From Armatimonadota bacterium (GTDB lineage Bacteria > Armatimonadota > Armatimonadia > Armatimonadales > Armatimonadaceae): a stretch of 20,729 nucleotides of DNA. Numbering within the stretch: position 1 is the first letter of the stretch; each line of letters opens with the position of its first letter. A program made the position numbers and the translations under genes. The notes under the pieces are model-generated. The model did no database searches. It had not been told where the DNA came from and saw only the letters and a list, made by a program, of their open reading frames with translations. The stretch lies in contig JACMIS010000138.1 of the NCBI GenBank assembly GCA_014381035.1, forward strand, positions 1-20,729, read 5' to 3'. Below, one piece after another: positions 6,235 through 12,782 of the stretch.

Positions 6235-6765
6235 CTATAACGCCTTCGCCATTACATCGTAAGCCCGAGCATCCAGAGTGGTAGTATCCGGCACGTCGAA
6301 ACGGTTGCCATCCGGGTCGGTGACGAGAACGCGGTTCTGGGAAAGGTGTTGCACCGAGTCTTTGATGTTGCGTAGCAGATAGGTGCGAATCCCCCGGTCC
6401 GTTTCCATTTCCCATTCGATAATGCCGTACTGATCCAGAATCCGAATGGTGCGCTTCCACACCGGCAGGAAATAGCGTCGCTCTAACTCCTCGGCGATGA
6501 TGCGGCGGGATTCGGTGTCTATGCCATCGAGCGTAACGAAGGTGCCGATGTCTTTATCCGCACTGTCGCGCAGTCCGATGTATTTTTCGCCGTTGGAAAA
6601 AGGAAACGCCCGTGCGACCCGCACGCTGAGATAGGACCGGTCGGGCGAAAGGTTCGTGTCGTTTTCCACGGTCAGGCGGACAGTGGCACTTTCCGGCGTT
6701 GGGCGGAAAAGCCGCGCCGCGGAAGGGGTCAGCAGGACAAGGTCCGAATCGGTTTCGTCGTTCAT
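6235..6765 (-). CDS. DUF1854 family protein
   Basis: This 176-residue soluble protein has the features of DUF1854: an N-terminal strand region, the FPFSNGEKYIGLRDS segment, then D-x-G-T-F near residue 93 and the helix RRIIAEELERRYFLP with IRTYLLRNI later. Members are known next to an ABC exporter with an N-terminal extension and have been annotated as cyanophycin-metabolism-associated in some Proteobacteria; that link is by context and no molecular function is known to me. Here it is the last gene of a minus-strand operon with such an exporter, and its ATG overlaps the stop of the 92-residue membrane protein by four bases. No cyanophycin synthetase or cyanophycinase gene is visible in the window. 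Confidence 0.8.
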   Translation of the reverse strand: MNDETDSDLVLLTPSAARLFRPTPESATVRLTVENDTNLSPDRSYLSVRVARAFPFSNGEKYIGLRDSADKDIGTFVTLDGIDTESRRIIAEELERRYFLPVWKRTIRILDQYGIIEWEMETDRGIRTYLLRNIKDSVQHLSQNRVLVTDPDGNRFDVPDTTTLDARAYDVMAKAL

Positions 6766-7040
6766 GATTCCATTACGGGCGGGGTTTCGGTTTCCCGTTG
6801 TCGCGCCTCTTCTTTCTTACCGGTTTTTATCTGATTTTCGATCATCCGAGGAACGATGAGCAGGGCGATGATCGCAATCCATCGTGCCGCGTTCATCAGC
6901 GTCAGCCAGGTGCCGTTTCCCGGACGGTACCACCAGCGCGGGTCTACAATGAATGGCACCGTGCAGGTTACTACCAGGGTACCAAATACCCAGATCAAGA
7001 CCCACTTCAATTCTTTCGATACGAACCGCAAATCGTTCAT
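6762..7040 (-). CDS. Small two-helix membrane protein
   Basis: This 92-residue protein has two predicted membrane segments, about residues 12-32 (WVLIWVFGTLVVTCTVPFIV) and 48-65 (NAARWIAIIALLIVPRMI), joined by a Trp-rich loop (DPRWWYRPGNGTW), and a charged C-terminal tail. I do not recognise the family. It lies between the exporter gene (53-bp gap) and the DUF1854 gene (4-bp overlap), so it may be an accessory subunit of the exporter. The ATG at 7040 is the only reasonable start. Confidence 0.72.
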   Translation of the reverse strand: MNDLRFVSKELKWVLIWVFGTLVVTCTVPFIVDPRWWYRPGNGTWLTLMNAARWIAIIALLIVPRMIENQIKTGKKEEARQRETETPPVMES

Positions 7041-7093
7041 GTCGCCTGCCCCCGCACCGATTTTAGCAGGAAAGCAATGTCCGGGGCAATCGC

Positions 7094-9349
7094 CTACCCC
7101 TCATAAATGCGCAGTTTATTGATTTCCAGTTGCATTTCGACCAGGCGACGGAAAATGCCGTTCTCCTTGTTCATCAGTTCGTCGTGGGTGCCTACTTCCG
7201 CGACCTTGCCTTTATCCATGACGACGAGGCGGTCGGCGTTTCGGAGGGTCGAAAGGCGGTGCGCGATGGCGAACGTGGTCCGTCCCGAAATCAGGCGTTG
7301 GATCGCTTGCTGAATCTCGGCTTCGGTCTCGGTGTCCACACTCGCGGTCGCTTCGTCTAAAATCAGAATGCGCGGGTTATGCAGGATGGCGCGTGCGATA
7401 GAAAGCCGTTGTCGCTCGCCGCCGGAAAGCCGGACACCGCGCTCGCCGACCTGTGTGTCGTAACCATCGGGGAAGCGCATCACGAAATCGTGGGCGTTCG
7501 CCGCCTTTGCCGCCCGCATGATCTCTTCCGGGGACGCGTCCGGGTTGGCGTAAGCGATATTGTCGGCGATGGTGCCGGGGAACAGGAACGGTTCCTGCAA
7601 AACGATCCCGAGTTGGCGGCGCAGATCGTTCAGTTTGATGTCCTTCATGTCCTGTCCGTCAATCAGGATACGTCCCTCGGTTGGGTCATAAAACCGGGAG
7701 ATCAGGTTTATAATCGTCGTCTTACCCGCGCCGGAGTGACCGACCAGACCGATCATCTCGCCCGGTTTGACATCCAGATCTACCCCGTCTAAAACGCGGC
7801 GCACTTTGTCGTACCCGAAAGAAACGTTCTCGAACTTGATGGCACCTTCGATCCGGTCGAGCGACTTCGCCGTCGGTGCGTCTTTGACATCCGCCTCGGT
7901 ATCCAGAATCTCAAACACGCGTTCGGCGGACGTGACCGCCCGCGAAAGCCAGTCGGCGATGCGCGTCATTTGCTGGAGCGGTCCATAGAGTTGACCGAGG
8001 AAGAACAGGAACATCTGAAAGGTGCCGAGCGTCATCACATCGCCGACAACGGAGCGACCACCGACATACCAGACCACGAACGACCCCGCCGACATCAGAA
8101 ACGCCAGAAGCGGGAACACCGTCGCCATGTTCTGATCCACTTTCAGGCTGACATCGTACAGCGAACCGACGCGACCGCGGAAGCGTGCGATTTCCCGGTC
8201 TTCCTGCGCGAACGCCTTGACGACCCGGGTACCGGAAAGCGTAGAACTCAGCGCGGCGGTCATGATGGAACGCAGGTGCCACATCCGCTCCATATACCGC
8301 CGCAGGAACCGCCATGTCATACGAGTCACAAAGATAACGACCGGAAGCGGCAGAACGACGAGAAGGGTCAGGACCGGGTTGTGGTACAAAAGTATGGCAA
8401 CGATTCCCACGATAGCCAACCCATTGACGACTAAAAACTGCAAGCCGTCCACGAGAAAGTTATTGAGTTCGTTCACGTCCTGTGTGACGCGGGCGAGGAG
8501 TGCGCCGGATTGCCGCTTGTCATAAAACGACAGCCCTAATTTTTGCAGATGGTTGAAAACATCAGTGCGCAGGCGAAGTGTGATGCTGTTCGACAGAAAC
8601 GAGGAAAGCCGTCCGCGGAAAATCGTAATCACCGCGGCCAACAGTTGCGAGGCGACCAGTGCGAACACCAGCCAAGGCAGGGTACGGAGACGTTCGGTAT
8701 CGCTGACGCCTGGTGCCGCGACCAACACATCATCGGTCAAATGCCGCACTACCACACCGGGAGCGAGTTGCGCCGCTGTTCCGGCGATCATCATCACGGC
8801 GAGCAGGATAACCAACCCGCGTTTCTCCGTCGCATACTGGAACAACCGCGCCAGTGTTTTGCCCTGATTCAAACAGGCTTGACAAACGTTGTTGTTTTTG
8901 GGGAGGGGGCGTCCGCATTTGGGACAAACCCGGCGGTCATCGACGGTGTCCGCATCCTCGGGAAGTGCTTCCCCGTTCGCGGTCGCATTCAGAACCCGCG
9001 CAACCCCCGCCATGTTTCCGGCAATCGAGGTACCGTACCGGAGTAGTTCGATGGTGTCGCCCGTGTTCTTGCGTACCGCGAAAAGGCTCCCCCCGCCAAC
9101 CATCGCTTCATCACGGATAGCCTGTACCTCGGAGAACGGAAGCGTCAGATCGAGATTAGACGCACCCTCTTTCTCGACGGAGTAGATGCGTAGCGCGTTG
9201 GAATCGGCAACCAGCCACCGTGAACCGAAGTCCCCATTGGCGGCGCGGTCGGATTGCACCGCGATCTGGAGCGGCAGATCACCGGTCCCATTCCGGTGGA
9301 CGGCGAGAGTCCGGGAGAGTTCTTCAGGTATTTCTTCTAATAGCGGCAT
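7094..9349 (-). CDS. ABC exporter with N-terminal domain and zinc ribbon
   Basis: This 751-residue half-transporter fuses permease and ATPase. Residues 1-140 form a strand-rich soluble domain of unknown function. A zinc ribbon follows, with Cys142, Cys145, Cys156 and Cys159 (CPKCGRPLP...CQAC). Membrane helices of a type-IV (MsbA-like) exporter run from about 178 to 455. The ATPase domain has Walker A GHSGAGKT (537-544), Gln585, signature LSGGE (641-645), Walker B ILILDEA (661-667) and His697. It should work as a homodimer exporting lipid-like or peptide-like molecules; substrate unknown. The N-terminal extension and DUF1854 partner match the exporter type annotated near cyanophycin genes in other bacteria. 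It is first in a three-gene operon. Confidence 0.92.
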   Translation of the reverse strand: MPLLEEIPEELSRTLAVHRNGTGDLPLQIAVQSDRAANGDFGSRWLVADSNALRIYSVEKEGASNLDLTLPFSEVQAIRDEAMVGGGSLFAVRKNTGDTIELLRYGTSIAGNMAGVARVLNATANGEALPEDADTVDDRRVCPKCGRPLPKNNNVCQACLNQGKTLARLFQYATEKRGLVILLAVMMIAGTAAQLAPGVVVRHLTDDVLVAAPGVSDTERLRTLPWLVFALVASQLLAAVITIFRGRLSSFLSNSITLRLRTDVFNHLQKLGLSFYDKRQSGALLARVTQDVNELNNFLVDGLQFLVVNGLAIVGIVAILLYHNPVLTLLVVLPLPVVIFVTRMTWRFLRRYMERMWHLRSIMTAALSSTLSGTRVVKAFAQEDREIARFRGRVGSLYDVSLKVDQNMATVFPLLAFLMSAGSFVVWYVGGRSVVGDVMTLGTFQMFLFFLGQLYGPLQQMTRIADWLSRAVTSAERVFEILDTEADVKDAPTAKSLDRIEGAIKFENVSFGYDKVRRVLDGVDLDVKPGEMIGLVGHSGAGKTTIINLISRFYDPTEGRILIDGQDMKDIKLNDLRRQLGIVLQEPFLFPGTIADNIAYANPDASPEEIMRAAKAANAHDFVMRFPDGYDTQVGERGVRLSGGERQRLSIARAILHNPRILILDEATASVDTETEAEIQQAIQRLISGRTTFAIAHRLSTLRNADRLVVMDKGKVAEVGTHDELMNKENGIFRRLVEMQLEINKLRIYEG

Positions 9350-9361
9350 AGCATGATGTAA

Positions 9362-9384
9362 CCACGCAAAACGTTTTAGCGTGG
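9362..9384. promoter_or_regulatory. Imperfect palindrome in the exporter leader
   Basis: CCACGC and GCGTGG flank an A/T-rich near-symmetrical centre (AAAACGTTTT). It lies 13 bases upstream of the exporter ATG and could be an operator or an mRNA hairpin affecting translation. Confidence 0.35.
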
Positions 9385-9408
9385 AGTTCTTTACCGTACC
9401 TTAAACTG

Positions 9409-9443
9409 CATCGAAAAACAATTGTTCCCTATAAAATAGGGAA
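9409..9443 (-). terminator. Terminator-like hairpin after the AT-hook-like gene
   Basis: TTCCCTAT and ATAGGGAA (9425-9443) pair perfectly around AAA. Read on the minus strand the stem is followed by caattgttttt, so it can end transcription of the gene at 9497-9946. An overlapping perfect palindrome, AACAATTGTT (9417-9426), could also be a regulator site for the exporter operon. Confidence 0.5.
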
Positions 9444-9496
9444 AGTTTTTCGCGGGTTGATCCCAAGGAATCGGGTACGACTGCTGCAATCTGATA

Positions 9497-9946
9497 CTAT
9501 CCCACCCCTTCCTCAGCGTTTTCGCCCGTTATCTCCCCGGTGGAGATTTCGCGGAACCCAGACATCGTTTCTAAAGAGGCAAAGGTGAATCCGCCATCAT
9601 CCGCGACGCGAATCACGATTGATCCGCCCAGCACCCCGTCCAACAGGGCGCGGTTCATCTCGTTGTCCTGAGCCCGATCCGGCTCGGTGCCGGTCTTGGG
9701 GCGGCGTTGTCGCTCGGCTAGTTCATGCAGAAGATTGGTTTCCGTGCGCACGGAACGTGCCCATGCCACGACCCTTTGTAACATCTCCGGTGATGCACCG
9801 AGATCGCCCCGTGAGCGTAGTATCGCCCCGATGAGTGTTCTGGTCTCCGCGAGCGAGTCATAAATCGGCGGCGCGGGCGGTTTTCTGCCACGAAGCGGCT
9901 TCGCTGGCTCGTCAGTGGGGTGGATACGCGGTCTTCCTCTGGGCAT
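9497..9946 (-). CDS. Small hypothetical protein with AT-hook-like N-terminus
   Basis: This 149-residue protein starts MPRGRPRIHP and continues with LRGRKPPAPP, two basic G-R-P / R-G-R-K-P motifs that resemble AT-hooks, which bind the minor groove of A/T-rich DNA. The middle is a helical segment with many Arg (about 35-90), and the end is a short strand-rich part (IVIRVADDGGFTFASL) followed by an acidic tail. I do not recognise the family. A DNA- or RNA-binding role is an inference from the N-terminus alone. The ATG lies seven bases after a CATAAT box, so the mRNA is probably leaderless. It is transcribed in the same direction as the exporter operon but ends at its own hairpin. Confidence 0.6.
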   Translation of the reverse strand: MPRGRPRIHPTDEPAKPLRGRKPPAPPIYDSLAETRTLIGAILRSRGDLGASPEMLQRVVAWARSVRTETNLLHELAERQRRPKTGTEPDRAQDNEMNRALLDGVLGGSIVIRVADDGGFTFASLETMSGFREISTGEITGENAEEGVG

Positions 9947-9953
9947 CGCAGTG

Positions 9954-9959
9954 ATTATG
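9954..9959 (-). promoter_or_regulatory. -10 box for the AT-hook-like gene (leaderless)
   Basis: On the minus strand this reads CATAAT, seven bases before the ATG at 9946. No clear -35 element. Confidence 0.42.
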
Positions 9960-10059
9960 TCGCAATTACGGAACGCGAATGTACCGTACTGCTACCTTTC
10001 TTGGGATTTACCTCGCCATTAATGACGGTAGAGAACGATTAGTTATAGTGAGTGTACCC

Positions 10060-10109
10060 ACACGGACCATAAATAAATAAACCGACGCGTTTCTATGGCG
10101 TCGGTTTAT
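10060..10109 (-). terminator. Intrinsic terminator of dnaN
   Basis: A perfect 12-bp stem (10077-10088 with 10098-10109) around a 9-nt loop is followed on the minus strand by TTTATTTATTTA. It stands about 20 bases after the dnaN stop. Confidence 0.88.
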
Positions 10110-10129
10110 TTTCGGGGTTCGGTACCCGC

Positions 10130-11290
10130 TTAAATGACTTGCATCGGCATTAAAACGCACAGGTAATCTTGCGCGTTGTCCCCGATGGGGCGCAGAATAC
10201 CAGGGCGGAGCGGTTCGGTAAGCTCCAGCACCACGCCCTCGGTTTCTACGATGTTCAGCACATCGTTCATATATTTGGCGTTGAATGCGATCTGAATATC
10301 GTCACCTTCGCGAGCGACTTCGATCTCGTCGCGCACCGAACCGACCGCGCCGGATTCCGCCGACAAAACGAGTTGTGCTCCCTCCGTAGACAGGACGACC
10401 CGGTTGGCATTATCGCGGGCGACAATCGCAGCGCGTTTCACGGCTTTGGCGAATTCACTCGTTTCCAGCGTCAGTTTGCGATCATGTCCGGCGGGAATGA
10501 CGCGCTCATAGTTCGGGTACTGTCCCTCGATAAGGCGTGTCACCATCGTGATCGTGGAGGACGGGACCGACGCGTCCGGTTTGCCACGCTTGATTTCGAA
10601 ACGCGCCTGCCCCTGGGCGAGCGACACGGTGACAGTTCCTTCGTCGTCGGCGAGGCGTAGCAGTTCGTTCATCGCACGGGCAGGAACAATCGCGTTCGCT
10701 TCGCCCTCGCCGCCTTCCAACTGGACGGTGCGGACAGCAAGACGGTGGGTATCGGTCGCCACCGCGCGGAGTTGTTTACCGTTGAACGCGAGCAAAACGC
10801 CGGTCAAAATCGGGCGCGATTCGTCGGTCGCGACCGCGAACAGGACATGGCGGATCACATCACGGAGCAGTTCGCCGCCAATCGTAAACGACGCCGACGC
10901 GGCGACTTCGGGGACGCCGGGGAACTCTTCGGCGGGGAGTCCGAGAATCTTGTAGTCCGAGCGACCCGCCCGGACCTGCATCTGATTCCCGCCACTCGGA
11001 CGATCCAGCGTCACGTCCGCTTCGGGCAATGCGCCGAGAATCTCGGTGAAAACCCGCGCCGGAGCCGTAAATCCCGCGCTGTCCTCATCGTCGCCCAATC
11101 CCAGATCGAGACGCGCCGGAAGATGACACTCCATCCACATCTCCAGGTCCGTCGCGGTCAGTTTCAAACCGTCGCCCTGCGGCACGGCCAAAATATGCGA
11201 CAAAATCGGCAGTGTCGAACGCCCGGACACGGCGCGTCCCACGGTTTGTACGGCTTCATAAAGATCTTTTCGCGGACAGATAACTTGCAT
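10130..11290 (-). CDS. dnaN: DNA polymerase III sliding clamp (beta subunit)
   Basis: This 386-residue protein is the beta clamp, a ring-shaped dimer that holds the replicative polymerase on DNA. The N-terminus (MQVICPRKDLYEAVQTVGRA), the STLPILSHIL segment, the IEGQYPNYERVIP motif of the middle/third domain boundary and the C-terminal VLMPMQVI (compare the usual VMPMRL end) are all diagnostic; three clamp domains of about 120-130 residues are present. The frame is open to 11326, but ATG 11290 has an AGGAG ten bases upstream and matches the family N-terminus. dnaA, recF and gyrB, frequent neighbours, are not here. The GxxExxY unit ends about 28 bases upstream of this start codon. Confidence 0.96.
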   Translation of the reverse strand: MQVICPRKDLYEAVQTVGRAVSGRSTLPILSHILAVPQGDGLKLTATDLEMWMECHLPARLDLGLGDDEDSAGFTAPARVFTEILGALPEADVTLDRPSGGNQMQVRAGRSDYKILGLPAEEFPGVPEVAASASFTIGGELLRDVIRHVLFAVATDESRPILTGVLLAFNGKQLRAVATDTHRLAVRTVQLEGGEGEANAIVPARAMNELLRLADDEGTVTVSLAQGQARFEIKRGKPDASVPSSTITMVTRLIEGQYPNYERVIPAGHDRKLTLETSEFAKAVKRAAIVARDNANRVVLSTEGAQLVLSAESGAVGSVRDEIEVAREGDDIQIAFNAKYMNDVLNIVETEGVVLELTEPLRPGILRPIGDNAQDYLCVLMPMQVI

Positions 11291-11318
11291 TCTATAATTA
11301 CTCCTAATTTTTTGTTTC

Positions 11319-11349
11319 AACCACAAAGGACACAGAGGTTTTTAAGGGG
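11319..11349 (+). repeat. Inverted repeat, left copy, framing the GxxExxY gene
   Basis: The sequence begins AACCACAAAGGACACAGAGG and runs on through TTTTTAAGGGG. It matches the reverse complement of 11744-11774 at 29 of 31 positions. It contains the stop codon of the GxxExxY gene. Confidence 0.85.
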
Positions 11350-11737
11350 GTTCGTTCCCGTAAACGATGCGCTTTACTCCATCTCTTAATAATGTTACTT
11401 TGAAGTTGATCAGTAATCCGAGCGGGTGCGCAGTTGCCTTCAAGTATGAAATCAATTGTGCCTCATGAAGTTTTGAGAGTTCATCTACCGCTTTCAACTC
11501 CACAATCAAACTGTTTTCTATCAACAAGTCCAGTCTTCCCTCCCCTACCGCTTGCCCTTTGTATAAAATGTGTACCGGCACCTGACGCGAACAGACGATA
11601 CCTCGCAACTTGAGTTCAGTTTCCAAAGCACATTCATAAATGCTCTCTGGAAAACCAGGTCCCAACTGCTTATGCACCTCGATAGCGGCTCCTATAACCA
11701 CGCTCGACAAACGGTTTAACGCAGCATCTACTGGCAT
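11342..11737 (-). CDS. GxxExxY protein
   Basis: This 131-residue protein is of the GxxExxY family. The naming motif is GFPESIY (about residues 27-33), preceded by AAIEVHKQLGPG. Further conserved parts are the GEGRLDLLIENSLIVELKA segment, which has the D...E-x-K order of a PD-(D/E)xK nuclease core, and the HEAQLISYLKA helix. The biological role of the family is not established. The frame is open far upstream through the repeat and antisense of other sequence, but the family N-terminus MPVDAALNRLSS sets the start at 11737. Its codons are A/T-richer than those of dnaN next to it, and it is flanked by inverted repeats, both pointing to acquired DNA. Confidence 0.88.
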   Translation of the reverse strand: MPVDAALNRLSSVVIGAAIEVHKQLGPGFPESIYECALETELKLRGIVCSRQVPVHILYKGQAVGEGRLDLLIENSLIVELKAVDELSKLHEAQLISYLKATAHPLGLLINFKVTLLRDGVKRIVYGNEPP

Positions 11738-11743
11738 AGCGAA

Positions 11744-11774
11744 CCCCTTAAAAACCTTTGTGTTCTTTGTGGTT
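11744..11774 (-). repeat. Inverted repeat, right copy, framing the GxxExxY gene
   Basis: Read on the minus strand it begins AACCACAAAGAACACAAAGG and runs through TTTTTAAGGGG, with two differences from the left copy in 31 bases. The anti-sigma gene's TAA stop (11773-11775) overlaps its outer end. Confidence 0.85.
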
Positions 11775-12084
11775 AAATCCCCATCGGCAAACGAAATTGC
11801 TCCGGTGTCGCGGTTATCGGCTCGGCATCCGAGGCAACGTGCCGATTGTCGGCGTACAGAGTGCGGAGCGTTCTCGCCCGGAATGAATCGGATGCTATTA
11901 TCTCGCCCGCATCTCCCCGCAAACGCTCCGAGGTAATTCGCAGACTTTGTGCTTCGTAGGCACACGACGGGCACCGTAGAAAGTGCGCGTCCAGCCGTCG
12001 GCGGGTTTCGGTCGGCAGCTCGTCATCCAAATAGGCACCGATCAGTTCGGTCGCTTGTTCGCAGGTTAGTTCGTTTCGTCCCAT
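11773..12084 (-). CDS. Zinc-binding anti-sigma factor
   Basis: This 103-residue protein has the zinc-associated anti-sigma (ZAS) signature: Cys8 followed by His34-x3-Cys38-x2-Cys41 (HFLRCPSC), in the usual spacing from the EQATELIGAYLDDELP helix. It has no membrane segment, so it is a soluble anti-sigma factor that should hold the ECF sigma factor encoded just upstream; release through oxidation of the zinc site is known for relatives such as RsrA but is inferred here. Its start overlaps the sigma gene by 19 bases. The TAA stop falls in the terminal bases of the GxxExxY unit, so its C-terminus (PEQFRLPMGI) may have been trimmed or altered by that insertion. Confidence 0.85.
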   Translation of the reverse strand: MGRNELTCEQATELIGAYLDDELPTETRRRLDAHFLRCPSCAYEAQSLRITSERLRGDAGEIIASDSFRARTLRTLYADNRHVASDAEPITATPEQFRLPMGI

Positions 12085-12683
12085 AAATCTTTCAGTGCGT
12101 CCCGCAAGGCGCGGCGGGCGCGGTACAAGAGTGACTTCGTCGCCGCGACCGACCGATTCAGCACCAACGCGGTATCCGCATGGGGCACATCTTCCAGGTC
12201 GCAGAGCGTCAACACGGTCCGGTACTCCTCGGGGAGTGCGTCCAGTGCGGCGAGGAGCGTGACGCGTTCGGCGCGGCGTTCGGCTTCGGCTTCGACATTG
12301 TGGCGGTCCGCGTAATTTTCGGCGTCAGACGTGGACAGCGACAGTGTTGGCAGTCGCAGTTGTCGCCGTTTGTCCGCACAGAGCGTTCGCACAATCGCGA
12401 ATAACCACGCCCCGAAACTATGCGCCGATTCGCCGCGAAAATCCCGCGCCATGCGAAACACTTTCAAAAATGCTTCCTGCGACACTTCCTCGGCATCTTC
12501 GCGTGTCTCGGTCAGGCGCACGGCAAGTCCCAGGGCACGGTCAGCGTACAGATCGAAAAGCGTTTCCATCGCCCGCCCGTCGCCCGCTCGGAATCGCGTC
12601 ACCAATCGCGCTTCCCACGCGGAATTACCGTCTGGCATGATGCGCGGCTCGCTTTCGTAAGGGTAGACGTATCGGCGTTTCAA
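12066..12683 (-). CDS. ECF-type RNA polymerase sigma factor
   Basis: This 205-residue protein is taken from the TTG at 12683; the ATG at 12638 (190 residues, starting MPDGNSAWEARLV) is also possible. Region 2 is seen in DAEEVSQEAFLKVFRMARDF and GAWLFAIVRTLCADKRR, which melt the -10 element and bind core polymerase. Region 4 is the C-terminal helix-turn-helix (LPEEYRTVLTLCDLEDVPH ... VAATKSLLYRARRALR) that reads the -35. A spacer rich in Ala, Glu and Arg lies between. It is co-transcribed and overlaps with its anti-sigma factor. No ECF-like target promoter is obvious upstream; the -10 box there is of the housekeeping type. Confidence 0.9.
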   Translation of the reverse strand: MKRRYVYPYESEPRIMPDGNSAWEARLVTRFRAGDGRAMETLFDLYADRALGLAVRLTETREDAEEVSQEAFLKVFRMARDFRGESAHSFGAWLFAIVRTLCADKRRQLRLPTLSLSTSDAENYADRHNVEAEAERRAERVTLLAALDALPEEYRTVLTLCDLEDVPHADTALVLNRSVAATKSLLYRARRALRDALKDLWDETN

Positions 12684-12695
12684 AAAGCGTCGCGG

Positions 12696-12701
12696 ATTGT
12701 A
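12696..12701 (-). promoter_or_regulatory. -10 box for the sigma/anti-sigma operon
   Basis: TACAAT on the minus strand, 12 bases before the TTG at 12683. The leader would be about six bases with the TTG start or about 50 with the ATG at 12638. Confidence 0.42.
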
Positions 12702-12710
12702 AAACTTTTT

Positions 12711-12752
12711 TCATAACAAAATAAAGGCGGGGAGACTTGCGCCTTCCCCGCC
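12711..12752 (-). terminator. Intrinsic terminator of the transglutaminase-like gene
   Basis: GGCGGGGA and TCCCCGCC (12726-12733 with 12745-12752) pair perfectly around an 11-nt loop. On the minus strand TTTATTTTG follows. It lies 30 bases after the stop at 12783. Confidence 0.82.
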
Positions 12753-12782
12753 CCATGATTTTACCGGAATCGGTACTCTGCG

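Larger units (their letters stand above)
11319..11776. mobile_element. Repeat-framed GxxExxY unit (about 0.46 kb)
   Basis: Two 31-bp inverted repeats enclose a single gene almost without spare sequence: the gene's stop lies in one repeat and its ATG is six bases inside the other. Accaca-aag-type repeats are familiar around GxxExxY genes in many environmental bacteria, which suggests this gene and its repeats travel together. No transposase is encoded and no clear target-site duplication is seen. The right end coincides with the stop codon of the anti-sigma gene and the left end lies in the dnaN leader, so the unit appears inserted between them. Confidence 0.6.

Noticed and set aside
7379..9185. 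Several long plus-strand frames within the ABC exporter gene
   Set aside because: They mirror the codon pattern of the exporter on the other strand and encode no recognisable domain.
11311..11782. Target-site duplication around the GxxExxY unit
   Set aside because: The flanks (ttgttt on the left, aatccc on the right) share no direct repeat I can support.
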